Assembly: GCA_016191435.1 (NCBI GenBank) | Contig: JACPOQ010000032.1 | Coordinates: 434,001-498,000 of the forward strand | Origin: Chloroflexota bacterium | Lineage (GTDB): Bacteria; Chloroflexota; Dehalococcoidia; Tepidiformales; Tepidiformaceae | Direction of reading: 5' to 3' | DNA length: 64,000 bases | Shown: one piece after another, positions 8,192-16,918 of the stretch | Numbering within the stretch: the stretch's first letter is position 1 | Layout of the letters: every line of letters starts with the position of its first letter | Made by a program: the position numbers and the translations under genes | Notes under the pieces: generated by a model | The model's input: the letters and a program-made list of their open reading frames with translations, nothing else | Told to the model about the DNA's origin: nothing | Databases searched by the model: none

Positions 8192-8707
8192 CTAGAGTTC
8201 GAGGAGATCGAAGCCGCGCGTGAGCCGGCCGAAGCCGATGAAGGCGCTCGCGAGCCAGCCCAGCTCGACGATCTGCTCTTCGTTGAAATGCGCCCGTAAC
8301 TTCTCGAAGTCTGCCGGCCCAAGGGATTCGTGGTCGACCGTCATCTTCCAGGAGAACGAGAGCGCCGTGCGTTCCCGGTCGCTTAGCCTTTCGGAGCCGA
8401 GGAGCCCGGGCCGGGCGACGCATTCCACCTTGTCTTCGGTCAGGCCGCGCGCTTCCACCATCGGGTTGCGGACCGACTGGCAAACGTCGCAGTCGTAGTA
8501 GGCGGCGATTTGCAGGCGGACGAGCTCTTTGAGCTCGACTTCGAGGGCGCCATCCTCCCAGATGAGTGGGCTGTAGAACTTCAGCCACGCGTTGAGGCGC
8601 GCTGGCTGGTAGGCGAGACCGCGGATCACGTTCTCCATCGGCCCGTCGAGGAGTTTCGAAAGCGAGGGGTCAACCTGAGCGCGGTCGAGAAGGTGGATGT
8701 GGGGCAT
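8192..8707 (-). CDS. Carboxymuconolactone decarboxylase (AhpD-like) family protein
   Basis: 171 residues from ATG 8707 (a GTG at 8734 would add nine). It has the CMD-family core: LKELVRLQIAAYYDCDVCQS with the CxxC pair of AhpD-like thiol peroxidases, then the helix beginning LSDRERTALSFSWKMTVD and a closing FNEEQIVELGWLASAFIGFG. AhpD-type proteins reduce peroxides or act as thiol oxidoreductases through this CxxC; decarboxylase activity is unlikely with this motif. It lies between the MDR oxidoreductase and the TetR regulator in one orientation. Confidence 0.85.
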   Translation of the reverse strand: MPHIHLLDRAQVDPSLSKLLDGPMENVIRGLAYQPARLNAWLKFYSPLIWEDGALEVELKELVRLQIAAYYDCDVCQSVRNPMVEARGLTEDKVECVARPGLLGSERLSDRERTALSFSWKMTVDHESLGPADFEKLRAHFNEEQIVELGWLASAFIGFGRLTRGFDLLEL

Positions 8708-8808
8708 GCCGGACCCGCCTGTGGGCACCGCCACGGGTGGCGCGCTCGGAGTTGCCGGAACTGTAGCCCAACGGGCGGCGGGTTGCAGAGACGCGACCGG
8801 GTCGCCAT

Positions 8809-9810
8809 TCAGGCGACGCGGATGATGGTTGTCCCGATGGTGCCGCCGCCGAGCAGCTCGACGAACGCGGAGGGCGCGCGTTCGAGGCCCCTGAACTCCG
8901 TGACGCGAGGCACGAGCTGGCCGTCGCGGATCCAGGCGGCGATCTCCTCGCGGGCCTGCCCATAACGCTCGAGGTAATCGAACACAAGGAAGCCTTCCAT
9001 GCGCACGCGGTTATTCACGAGCAGCCCGGGGATGCCGCGCGGGCCGGGCCCGGGGTCGTTGGTATCGTATTGGCTCACCGCGCCGCAGCAGACGATCCGT
9101 CCGTGGACGTTCATGCGGAACAGCGCGCTGCCGAGGATATCGCCGCCGGTGTTGTCGAAATAGATGTCGATGCGACCAGGGGTCGCGGCTTTGAAGGCGT
9201 CGCGGAAGTCCGGGTCCTTGTAGTTGACCGCGGCGTCGAAGCCGAGCTCACCGGTGAGGATGCGGCACTTCTTGTCGGAGCCGGCGACACCGACCACCCG
9301 GCATCCCCGGAGCTTCGCTATCTGGCCCACCACGTGTCCCACGGAGCCGGCGGCGGCCGAAACCACCACCGTCTCGCCGGGCTTGGGGCGCCCGACCTCC
9401 AGCAGCCCGAAGTACGCGGTCAACCCGTTCGTCCCCAGCACGCCGAGCTGAAGCGCGGGGTCGGTGCCGGGATGGACCTTCTGGAGCCGGGCGGCGTCGT
9501 GGACCGAGTAGTCCTGCCAGCCGGTGGGCGCCACGACGATATCGCCGACCGCGAAGCCGGGCGCATTCGAAACATCGACGGCGGCGACGCCGGTGCCGCC
9601 CATCACGACCCCGGTCACCGGCGCGCCGGCGTAACTGGCGCTGCCCTGGAGCCCGGCCCGCTGGCCTGCGCCGATCGTGAGGGCCAGGGTGCGGCAGCGG
9701 ACCTGCCCATCGCCGGGGACCGGCAGTTCCGCGGAGCGGAGCTCGAAGTCATAGGCCTTGAGTGGCCCGGTTGGCAACATGGCAATCACTACCTGGCGAT
9801 TTTCCGGCAC
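8809..9810 (-). CDS. NADP-dependent MDR-family oxidoreductase (2-alkenal/prostaglandin reductase type)
   Basis: 333 residues from the GTG at 9810, chosen because GGAGG lies 6 bases upstream and the product then starts VPENRQVV as relatives do. It is a medium-chain reductase without zinc ligands: YSVHDAARLQKV and LGTNGLTAYFGLLEVGRPKPG precede the Rossmann motif VSAAAGSVGHVVGQIAKLRG, and YFDNTGGDILGSAL follows. Relatives (YfmJ/CurA, leukotriene B4 dehydrogenase) reduce alpha,beta-unsaturated carbonyls with NADPH. It leads the minus-strand group with the CMD and TetR genes. Confidence 0.88.
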   Translation of the reverse strand: MPENRQVVIAMLPTGPLKAYDFELRSAELPVPGDGQVRCRTLALTIGAGQRAGLQGSASYAGAPVTGVVMGGTGVAAVDVSNAPGFAVGDIVVAPTGWQDYSVHDAARLQKVHPGTDPALQLGVLGTNGLTAYFGLLEVGRPKPGETVVVSAAAGSVGHVVGQIAKLRGCRVVGVAGSDKKCRILTGELGFDAAVNYKDPDFRDAFKAATPGRIDIYFDNTGGDILGSALFRMNVHGRIVCCGAVSQYDTNDPGPGPRGIPGLLVNNRVRMEGFLVFDYLERYGQAREEIAAWIRDGQLVPRVTEFRGLERAPSAFVELLGGGTIGTTIIRVA

Positions 9811-9894
9811 CGTTCGCCTCCGTGCGGCATGGCCGCGGCCCGGCGAATCTACGGTCTGGGGTCGCGCGTCGCAAGCGGATGCCAGCATTGCGAC

Positions 9895-9922
9895 CTGAGT
9901 GTTGAGTGGTGAGTGCTGAGCG
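9895..9922. repeat. Heptamer tandem repeat (NTGAGTG), four units
   Basis: CTGAGTG, TTGAGTG, GTGAGTG, CTGAGCG follow one another in the intergenic space between the divergent MDR and amidohydrolase genes. It could be a set of half-sites for a regulator or simple replication slippage. Confidence 0.55.
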
Positions 9923-9973
9923 GCGGGCGGTTCTCGGATAAGCTGCGTACACCATCGGAGAAGCGGGCGAACC

Positions 9974-10978
9974 ATGACGCCAGTCATCGACATCCATTGC
10001 CACGCGGCGCCCGCGCCGGGGATCGCGGCCCTCGTACAGGGCGTGGTGCGGCCGGAGGATGACCCCGCGTCCTTCTTCAGCAGCCCCGATTCTTTGGAGC
10101 GCAACCGCACGCTTGGCCGCGAACAGTACGGGCTGGCGTTGACATCGCTGGATGAACGGCTGGCGCGGATGGACCGATCACGGGTGCAGATCCAGGCCGT
10201 GTCGCCGTCGCCGCAGCAGTTCTATTGGGCTGAAGCGGAACTCGGCGCTCGGCTCTCGCGGCTCCAGAACGAGCACGTCGCCGGGCTGGTCGCGCAGCGG
10301 CCGGCACGGCTCACAGGCCTCGGTTCGGTGCCGTTGCAGGATCCCCGCCGCGCGGTCGCCGAACTGGAGTACTTGCTCGGCGAACTGGGACTGCGGGGAG
10401 TGCAAATCTCGACCTACGTGGCGGGGCGGGAACTCGGGGACGCCGGCCTGGAACCATTCTGGGAAGCGGCTGAAGCGCTCGGCGCGGTGGTGTTCATGCA
10501 CCCGCTGGGGTTTTCGCACGGCGAGCGGATGCGCGAGTTCTACCTGAACAACGCCATCGCCCATCCACTGGAGTCAGCGCTTGCGCTGGCGAGCCTCATC
10601 TTCAACGGCGTGTTCCGGCGTCATCCGGCGCTCAAGCTGGTGGTGGCGCATGGCGGCGGCTACCTTCCGTTCCACCCGAGCCGGCTCGACCATGCGTGGG
10701 AGGTACGGCCCGAATGCCGTGTGCACATCGACCGGCGGCCGAGCGAGTACCTCAAGCAGATCTACGTCGACACGGTGGTGTACACGCCGGAAAGCGTCGC
10801 CCAACTGGTATCCCTGGTTGGCGCCGACCACGTGCTGCTCGGGACGGATTACCCGTTCGATATGGGTGAGGCCGACCCGGTTGGTCTCGTCCATTTCACG
10901 CCGCGGCTCACGGGCCGCCAGCGGGAGGCCATCTGCGGCGGGAACGCGGCGCGGTTGTTGGGACTGGGTGCCGGCTGA
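9974..10978 (+). CDS. Amidohydrolase-2 family (ACMSD-like) metal-dependent hydrolase or decarboxylase
   Basis: 334 residues. Metal-binding features of the ACMSD/gamma-resorcylate decarboxylase branch of TIM-barrel amidohydrolases are visible: DIHCH near the start (H8, H10), VFMHPLGF in the middle, VVAHGGGYLPF (second-half His) and LLGTDYPFDMG (catalytic Asp). Members decarboxylate or hydrolyse aromatic and related acids; the substrate cannot be read from sequence. It is transcribed away from the MDR oxidoreductase and sits before the two-component genes. Confidence 0.87.
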   Translation: MTPVIDIHCHAAPAPGIAALVQGVVRPEDDPASFFSSPDSLERNRTLGREQYGLALTSLDERLARMDRSRVQIQAVSPSPQQFYWAEAELGARLSRLQNEHVAGLVAQRPARLTGLGSVPLQDPRRAVAELEYLLGELGLRGVQISTYVAGRELGDAGLEPFWEAAEALGAVVFMHPLGFSHGERMREFYLNNAIAHPLESALALASLIFNGVFRRHPALKLVVAHGGGYLPFHPSRLDHAWEVRPECRVHIDRRPSEYLKQIYVDTVVYTPESVAQLVSLVGADHVLLGTDYPFDMGEADPVGLVHFTPRLTGRQREAICGGNAARLLGLGAG

Positions 10979-11007
10979 GCCCCGGACGACGGTCGCAGCG
11001 CGGTGAA

Positions 11008-12606
11008 GTGGCGGCCGGATGCAGCGTGCAGTCCCGGCACGAGTATCCTAGGGGGGTGTTAGGTCGCTTGCCGGCCCGGGTTCCCCAGACTGTGTTCGCC
11101 GTCAGGTATGGACTCCTGTTCAGCGGAGGCACGCTGGGGCTGCTGACGGTCGCCCTGGCGCCGGTGCTGGACGAGCGGCACATCGCGGACGTTTCGCTGC
11201 TCTACCTGCTTCTCACGCTGGTCGCGGCGGGGATCTGGGGCTACCGAGTGGGGCTGTTCGCGGCGGTCGCGGCCGACCTGCTGGTCAACTTCTTTTTCAT
11301 ACCACCGCTGCACACGTTCACCGTGCAGGAGCCGACAAATGTCGTGGCGCTGGCGATCTTCCTCGCTGTCGCGGTGGTGGGGGCGACGATGCTCGCGCTG
11401 CTCCGACGGCAGGTGTTCATCGCGGAGGCGCGGCGGGCCGAAGCGGCAACGCTGCTCGGGCTGACGCAGCAGATGGCGCACGCCGCGAGCCCGCGCATCG
11501 CGCTCGACCGTCTCTGCTTCGCAACCGCGCGCGCGCTGAATGCGAAAGCGGCGGCGATCCTGGTGGAAGAGGGCAACTGGCGGATCCTCGCGACGACGGG
11601 CGCATCGAACGTGGACGTGCCGCGGGACGAGGAGGCGCTCGCGAGCCAGGCGGCGGCGCGGGGCGAAGTCGTTCGGTTCGGGGCGGCGGCACACTCGGTG
11701 CGACGTAGGGGAAACTCACCCGGCGCGGATGCCCGGCTGTACCTACCGTTGCGCGCGACACGAGGGGTGCGGGCGGTACTCCGCATCTCGGGGCCGATCA
11801 AGCCGCCGCCGCTCGTCGATGCGGAACACATTTTGGAGGCCTTCGCGACGGAGGCTTCGCTTGCGATCGAACGCGAACGCCTGGCCGAAGAGGTGCGGCT
11901 GGCCGAGAGCCTGCGCCGCGCCGACGAGTTCAAGTCGGTGCTGCTATCGAGCGTGTCGCACGACCTGCGGTCGCCGCTCACGGCGATCAAGGCGGCTGTC
12001 GGGAGCCTCCGGGAGCAGGGGATCGAATGGAGCGACGAGGACCGCGCGAGCTTCCTCGCGACCATCGAATCCCAGACGGACCGGCTCACTTCCACGGTGA
12101 GCAACCTGCTCGAAATGAGCCGGCTTGAGGGAGGCGCGGTGCGCCCACATCTCGAATCTATCGAAGCTGCGCTACTGCTCGAAGAAGCGGCACAGGCGAC
12201 GGCCGCGACGACCACGGGCCACCCCATCGAACGCCATGCCCCGGACGGTCTCTGGCTGAGGGCCGATTACGGCTTCGCGCTGCAATCTCTGACGAACCTG
12301 GTGGAGAATGCGGCGAAGTATTCGAAGCCGGGCGGCCGGATCGTGCTGGAGGCAGGGTCGGAACGGCATCGGGCGGTCCTACGAGTCGCCGATGAAGGCC
12401 CCGGCATTCCCCCGGCCGATGTGCCGCACGTTTTCGAGAAGTTCTATCGCGGGACCGGAGCCGCGAAATCCCGCGGCACCGGGCTGGGACTCGCCATCGT
12501 GCGGGCGATGGTCGAACTGTGCGGAGGCCACGTGGAGGTGCAGTCTTCGGACGCCGGCACGGTGTTTACGATCGACTTGCCGCTCGCGGCCGGACCCGCC
12601 CGATGA
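11008..12606 (+). CDS. KdpD-like sensor histidine kinase lacking the KdpD N-terminus
   Basis: Up to 532 residues from GTG 11008; a GTG at 11056 is equally possible. It carries the four-helix DUF4118 membrane block of KdpD (about residues 33-132), a GAF domain (about 150-290), then HisKA with the phospho-acceptor in SSVSHDLRSPLTAIK (H318) and a HATPase_c domain with ENAAKYS, DEGPGIPP and GTGLGLAI. The KdpD-specific N-terminal nucleotide/USP region is absent. Its stop overlaps the start of the response regulator (ATGA), so they are co-translated. No kdpFABC genes are in view, so K+ sensing should not be assumed. Confidence 0.92.
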   Translation: MAAGCSVQSRHEYPRGVLGRLPARVPQTVFAVRYGLLFSGGTLGLLTVALAPVLDERHIADVSLLYLLLTLVAAGIWGYRVGLFAAVAADLLVNFFFIPPLHTFTVQEPTNVVALAIFLAVAVVGATMLALLRRQVFIAEARRAEAATLLGLTQQMAHAASPRIALDRLCFATARALNAKAAAILVEEGNWRILATTGASNVDVPRDEEALASQAAARGEVVRFGAAAHSVRRRGNSPGADARLYLPLRATRGVRAVLRISGPIKPPPLVDAEHILEAFATEASLAIERERLAEEVRLAESLRRADEFKSVLLSSVSHDLRSPLTAIKAAVGSLREQGIEWSDEDRASFLATIESQTDRLTSTVSNLLEMSRLEGGAVRPHLESIEAALLLEEAAQATAATTTGHPIERHAPDGLWLRADYGFALQSLTNLVENAAKYSKPGGRIVLEAGSERHRAVLRVADEGPGIPPADVPHVFEKFYRGTGAAKSRGTGLGLAIVRAMVELCGGHVEVQSSDAGTVFTIDLPLAAGPAR

Positions 12607-13295
12607 AGGGTGCGAAGATCGTCGCCGTCGATGACGACGTGTCGATCCTGCGCGCGATCCGCCGCTCGCTCGATGCGCACGGGTACGAGGTCCGCACGCT
12701 CGAGCGGGGCGAGCCAGTGGTGGGCCTGGTCCGGGAGTTCAGGCCGGACGTGATCCTGCTGGACCTCGTGCTGCCAGATATAAGCGGAATTGAGGTGTGC
12801 AAGCGCCTGCGGCCGACGACGGCGGCGGCGATCATCGTGCTCAGCGCCATCGGCGATGACCGGCGGAAGGTCCAGGCGTTGGACGAGGGCGCGGACGACT
12901 ACCTGACGAAGCCGTTCAGCATGGAAGAACTGCTCGCGCGCATCCGCGTCGCGCTGCGGCACGGGGCCGGGGCCACGCGCGAGCCGGTGCTCGCGCTGGG
13001 CAGCCTCCAGATAGACATCGGGTCGCGGCGGGTGACGGTGGGTGACGAGCCGATCCACCTCACGCCGAAGGAGTTCGAGTTGCTGCGGCTGCTGGTCCAG
13101 CACCGCGGACGCATCCTCACGCAGCGCTCGATCATGACGCAGGTTTGGGGCGCGGAGTACGCCGACGACGCGCACATCCTCCGGACGTTCGTCCACCAGT
13201 TGCGGGCGAAGCTGGGCCCGGAGGCGCGGCGCATCGTCAATGAGCCGGGAGTTGGCTACCAGATGAGCGAGGATCCTGACACTTCCCGTATATAA
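12603..13295 (+). CDS. OmpR/KdpE-like response regulator
   Basis: 230 residues from the ATG at 12603, overlapping the kinase stop by four bases. The receiver domain shows IVAVDDD, the phosphorylatable Asp in DVILLDLVLPDISG, and the Lys of DDYLTKPFSMEELLARI. The C-terminal winged helix shows LTPKEFELLRLLVQHRGRIL, then HILRTFVHQLRAKLGPE and PGVGYQM. This is the standard OmpR/PhoB family layout, closest in feel to KdpE. It is the output partner of the upstream kinase. Confidence 0.94.
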   Translation: MKGAKIVAVDDDVSILRAIRRSLDAHGYEVRTLERGEPVVGLVREFRPDVILLDLVLPDISGIEVCKRLRPTTAAAIIVLSAIGDDRRKVQALDEGADDYLTKPFSMEELLARIRVALRHGAGATREPVLALGSLQIDIGSRRVTVGDEPIHLTPKEFELLRLLVQHRGRILTQRSIMTQVWGAEYADDAHILRTFVHQLRAKLGPEARRIVNEPGVGYQMSEDPDTSRI

Positions 13296-13346
13296 CCCTC
13301 CGCACACCCGACACGTCCCGAACGCCGCGAGTCGTAACGTGATCCC

Positions 13347-13541
13347 ATGGTTACCCGGATCAGCTATGACCTTCGCGACTATGAGTCACCCGAGGACTGC
13401 CTGCGCGCCATCCGCGAGCGCGTCCAGGACGGCTGGGACGTTTGCGACGTACAAGTCCGGAGGGGCGGCCCGTACACAATCGTGTTCCGCAGGGACCAAC
13501 TGCCGCGCGCGAGCGCCGTCGGCGCGGCGAGCGCGTCGTAG
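13347..13541 (+). CDS. Small hypothetical protein
   Basis: 64 residues, MVTRISYDLRDYESPEDCLR at the start with alternating acidic and basic residues as in a soluble folded protein, then GPYTIVFRRDQLP. Codon use matches that of neighbours, which favours a real gene. There is no signal peptide or membrane helix and no family I recognise. It stands alone between the response regulator and an exported protein. Confidence 0.5.
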   Translation: MVTRISYDLRDYESPEDCLRAIRERVQDGWDVCDVQVRRGGPYTIVFRRDQLPRASAVGAASAS

Positions 13542-13623
13542 AGACGTCCGGTTCGCGGCTGTGTAAAGGCGAGATATCCGCGGGAAATTCCGCGGAGAGG
13601 ACAGACGGCCGTAGACTTTCGGC

Positions 13624-14472
13624 ATGTCCCGAACCAGCTTCGTTACCCGTTCATTCGCCGCGCTGCTCGCCCTTACCGGGGCGATTGGCCTTGCCGCGTT
13701 GGCCGCCGTCCCGGCCGGGGCCGAGGGTGGCACGCGTTCCGCCGAACTGGTGACCAACCAGACACCGGCCACCGGGGGCACCCGGTTCGTCTACGCGGTC
13801 TTCCATGCGCTCGACCGCGACGGGTTCTGCCAGCCGCCGGCCGGCGCGGTAAGCCTCCATCCGGTGCTGGGATTGCCGGTGAACTTCGTGATCGAGTCGG
13901 GCGACGGCATCATTGTCGCGACCAGCTCCGGCGGGACTATCGCCGGGCGGGAGGCGATCGGTGTGCCGACGTTTTCGACCGCGGTCAACGCGGCTTCTCC
14001 GACGCCGGTGAAAGCGTTCGCACCGCTCCTGGCCGGCGTCGCCGATGAGTGCCAGGCGTGGGTGAAGGTCGCGCAGAGCATCCCCGGGCCGTTGCGTGTA
14101 CTTGTCACGGCAGGCGGCTCCACGAGCGAAGGCGATCTGCAGTTCGTTGCGGACCTGGGCGCGCCCGAGACGGCCGCGATAACGCTGACGCCCGGCTGGA
14201 CGCTCGTCACCTGGCAGGGAGGCGATGGCATGACGCCGGCCGATGCGCTCCGGGGAGCGGGCGCTTCCGGGACGGGCACCGACATTTCGGCGGAGGTGTC
14301 CGCGATGTACCGCTGGGATGCGGCCGGCCAGCGGTGGCAGGCGTACTTCCCGGGCAGTGCGAACATCGCAGGCGCGAGTGACCTGGCGGCGCTCCGCACG
14401 GGGGAGGCGTATTGGGTGGCGTTGAAGGGCGCTGCACCGGTTTCGTGGGTGATGCAAGCTTCCGCCCAATGA
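13624..14472 (+). CDS. Secreted protein of unknown function
   Basis: 282 residues with a clear signal peptide: MSRTSFVTRSFAALL, hydrophobic core, and a likely cleavage after VPAGAEG. The mature protein has an N-terminal beta-rich half with paired Cys (FCQPP, ADECQAW) and a C-terminal half with LTPGWTLVTWQGGDGMTPAD, then MYRWDAAGQRWQAYFPG and TGEAYWVALKG. The C-terminal pattern (gain in Trp, 'value over wealth' style beta repeats) recurs in exported proteins of Chloroflexota as far as I recall. No catalytic motif is visible. Confidence 0.75.
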   Translation: MSRTSFVTRSFAALLALTGAIGLAALAAVPAGAEGGTRSAELVTNQTPATGGTRFVYAVFHALDRDGFCQPPAGAVSLHPVLGLPVNFVIESGDGIIVATSSGGTIAGREAIGVPTFSTAVNAASPTPVKAFAPLLAGVADECQAWVKVAQSIPGPLRVLVTAGGSTSEGDLQFVADLGAPETAAITLTPGWTLVTWQGGDGMTPADALRGAGASGTGTDISAEVSAMYRWDAAGQRWQAYFPGSANIAGASDLAALRTGEAYWVALKGAAPVSWVMQASAQ

Positions 14473-14574
14473 GCGCATCCTGGCTCGACAGCGAGCGGAG
14501 TCCGGACTAGAGTCAGCGGCCTGATTGGCCACGGCTCTCGATGGGTGCACGCCGGCCGCGATGGAGGGACACGC

Positions 14575-15153
14575 ATGACAACCGAAGGACGAGTGACAGC
14601 ACCCGCCGCGGCGGTCGCTCCCGAGGCAGTAAACCACCTGGTGCTCAACGTGCGCGACATGGAGCGAGCGCACGACTTCTGGACGCGCATCATCGGCTTC
14701 AAGCAGGTGGGCGAATTACACCGGCCCGAACAGAAGTTGTGGATGCGCTTCTACCAGGGCGCCGCCGGCAACCACCACGACCTCGCGCTTTCGCAGGTGA
14801 TGGGCGCGGCCGCGGCGGAAGAGGCGGGGCGGTTCAGCATGGCGGCGCGCCGGCCGGGCCTGAACCACGTCGCGATCAAGTGGGGCGACCGCGAATCGTG
14901 GCTGAAGCAGGTCGCGTGGTTGCAGAGCCAGGGAGTGGTATTCCACGCGCGCATCGAACACGGGATGACGCACAGCGTCTACATCTCGGACCCCGACGGA
15001 CACGGCATCGAGGTGCTGTATGAGCTCCCGCGCGAGGTCTGGGAGCAGGACATCGACGGAGCGCTGAACTACGCCGAGGTCCTGCCGACGGAGGGGCCCG
15101 AGACGCTCGAGGACAACACGGCGTACAAGGTATTCACCCGGCCCGCGGGCTGA
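14575..15153 (+). CDS. VOC-family (glyoxalase / extradiol dioxygenase-like) protein
   Basis: 192 residues from ATG 14575, preceded by GGAGGG at 6 bases. It has two beta-alpha-beta-beta-beta modules. Likely metal ligands are the His of VNHLVLNVRDMERAHDFW, the His of LNHVAIKWGD and the Glu of HGIEVLYELP, the His-His-Glu set used by extradiol dioxygenases. It lies 72 bases before boxC in the same direction, so a role in aromatic ring degradation is likely. Glyoxalase-like isomerase or epimerase activity remains possible. Confidence 0.82.
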   Translation: MTTEGRVTAPAAAVAPEAVNHLVLNVRDMERAHDFWTRIIGFKQVGELHRPEQKLWMRFYQGAAGNHHDLALSQVMGAAAAEEAGRFSMAARRPGLNHVAIKWGDRESWLKQVAWLQSQGVVFHARIEHGMTHSVYISDPDGHGIEVLYELPREVWEQDIDGALNYAEVLPTEGPETLEDNTAYKVFTRPAG

Positions 15154-15225
15154 GCCGCCGCTCGCTGCCGGCATCGGGAGCAGGCGGGTGTGGCAAAATC
15201 GCTCGACAGTGGAGGGATTGCCGCT

Positions 15226-16881
15226 ATGGGTGACAGCGCCGACCGGAGGGTCGATTTCCGGACGGAGCCCGCGCGCTACCAGCACTGGCGGATCGAACTC
15301 GATGGCCCGCTGGCGAAGCTGGTGCTCGATGTCAACGAGCAGGGGAGCCTGTTCAACGGCTGCACGCTGAAGCTGAACTCCTACGACCTCGGCGTCGATA
15401 TCGAACTTGCCGACGCAATCCAGCGCTTGCGTTTCGAGCACCCCGAGGTATGCGTGGTGGCGATCGTTTCGGGGAAAGACCGGGTGTTCTGCGCCGGCGC
15501 GAACATCCGAATGCTTGCGACCGCCTCGCACCGCCACAAGGTGAACTTCTGCAAGTTCACCAACGAGACGCGCAACAGCATCGAGGACGCGACGGCGCAT
15601 TCGGGGCAACGATACGTATCGCTCATCGAGGGGACGGCGGCCGGCGGTGGCTACGAGCTCGCGCTCGCGACCGACTGGATCATCCTCGCGGATGACGGGT
15701 CGTCGGCGGTTGCGCTGCCGGAAGTGCCGTTTCTCGCGGTGCTGCCGGGGACGGGCGGGCTCACGCGCGTCGTTGACAAGCGGCGCGTGCGCCGGGACCT
15801 CGCCGACGTGTTCTGCACGCTCGAAGAAGGGGTCAAAGGCGAGCGCGCGCTCAAGTGGAAGCTCGTTGACGAGCTTGCGCCGCGGTCGCAGCTGACGCAG
15901 AGGCTCGCGCGGCTGGTGACTGCGGCGGCTGATGGCCCGAGCGTCCAGAAGGGCGTCCCGCTGCCGCCGATTCAGCGCAGGGAGACCGCGGATGGCCTGG
16001 AGTACCCGGCGGTGCGTGTGGAGCTGGCGGACAGCGGGCGCTCGGCGACCCTGACGGTGCGCGGGCCTGAATCCTGTCCCGCATGCCCTGCGGAGCTGGC
16101 GGCCGAAGGCGGCGAGGCCTGGGCGCTGCGCGCGGCTCGCGAACTCGATGATGCGTTGTTGCACCTTCGCTTCAACCAGCCCGAACTGGCCGTCATCCTG
16201 CTGAAGACTGCTGGCGACCCGGTCGTCGCGCTCGCCTATGACAGCCTGCTGGCGGACGGCGGCGGCGACTGGTTCGTGCGCGAAGTGCAGCTGCTCTGGG
16301 CGCGTGTGCTCAAGCGCCTGGACCTGACGGCGTGTTCGCTGGCGGGAGTCATCGAGCCCGGATCGTGCTTTGCGGGCACGCTCGCGGAGCTGGCGCTGGC
16401 GGCCGACCGCAGTTACATGCTCGATGGCGAGCTGCCGGGCGTCGAAGGCGAGGCGACGCTTGCGCTGAGCGCAGCGAACCTCGGCTGGTACCCGGCCACG
16501 AACGGGCTGACGCGCCTCCGCGCGCGGTTCGGCGGGGACGAAGGCGCGATCTCCGCCGCCGAGGGGGCCTCGGGACGGCCGCTCGACGCGGCCGAGGCCG
16601 AGCGCCTGGGGCTCATCACGTTCGCCGTTTCGGACATTGACTGGCAGGACGACCTCCGGCTGTTCGTCGAGGAACGGCTCTCGTTTTCTCCCGACGCGCT
16701 CACGGGGATGGAGGCAAACCTGCGGTTCGCGGGGCCCGAAACGATGGAGACGAAGGTCTTCGGGCGGCTGACGGCGTGGCAGAATTGGATCTTCCAACGG
16801 CCGAACGCCGTAGGGCCGGAGGGCGCCCTCCAACGCTATGGCACGGGCCAGAAGCACGTCTACGATGTGACGCGGGTCTGA
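15226..16881 (+). CDS. boxC: BoxC, 2,3-epoxybenzoyl-CoA dihydrolase (benzoyl-CoA-dihydrodiol lyase)
   Basis: 551 residues from the ATG at 15226 (GGAGGG upstream; a GTG at 15190 would add twelve). It is an enlarged crotonase-fold protein of BoxC type: KLNSYDLGVDIELADAIQRL, then FEHPEVCVVAIVSGKDRVFC, CAGANIRML and KVNFCKFTNETRNSIEDA are all family signatures, as is IEGTAAGGGYELALATDW. In the aerobic benzoyl-CoA pathway BoxC opens the epoxide ring hydrolytically to 3,4-dehydroadipyl-CoA semialdehyde and formate. boxB follows 37 bases downstream. Length matches the family (about 550). Confidence 0.95.
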   Translation: MGDSADRRVDFRTEPARYQHWRIELDGPLAKLVLDVNEQGSLFNGCTLKLNSYDLGVDIELADAIQRLRFEHPEVCVVAIVSGKDRVFCAGANIRMLATASHRHKVNFCKFTNETRNSIEDATAHSGQRYVSLIEGTAAGGGYELALATDWIILADDGSSAVALPEVPFLAVLPGTGGLTRVVDKRRVRRDLADVFCTLEEGVKGERALKWKLVDELAPRSQLTQRLARLVTAAADGPSVQKGVPLPPIQRRETADGLEYPAVRVELADSGRSATLTVRGPESCPACPAELAAEGGEAWALRAARELDDALLHLRFNQPELAVILLKTAGDPVVALAYDSLLADGGGDWFVREVQLLWARVLKRLDLTACSLAGVIEPGSCFAGTLAELALAADRSYMLDGELPGVEGEATLALSAANLGWYPATNGLTRLRARFGGDEGAISAAEGASGRPLDAAEAERLGLITFAVSDIDWQDDLRLFVEERLSFSPDALTGMEANLRFAGPETMETKVFGRLTAWQNWIFQRPNAVGPEGALQRYGTGQKHVYDVTRV

Positions 16882-16918
16882 GACTCGGGCGGCGCGACAG
16901 GGAAGGAGCACGACGAGG

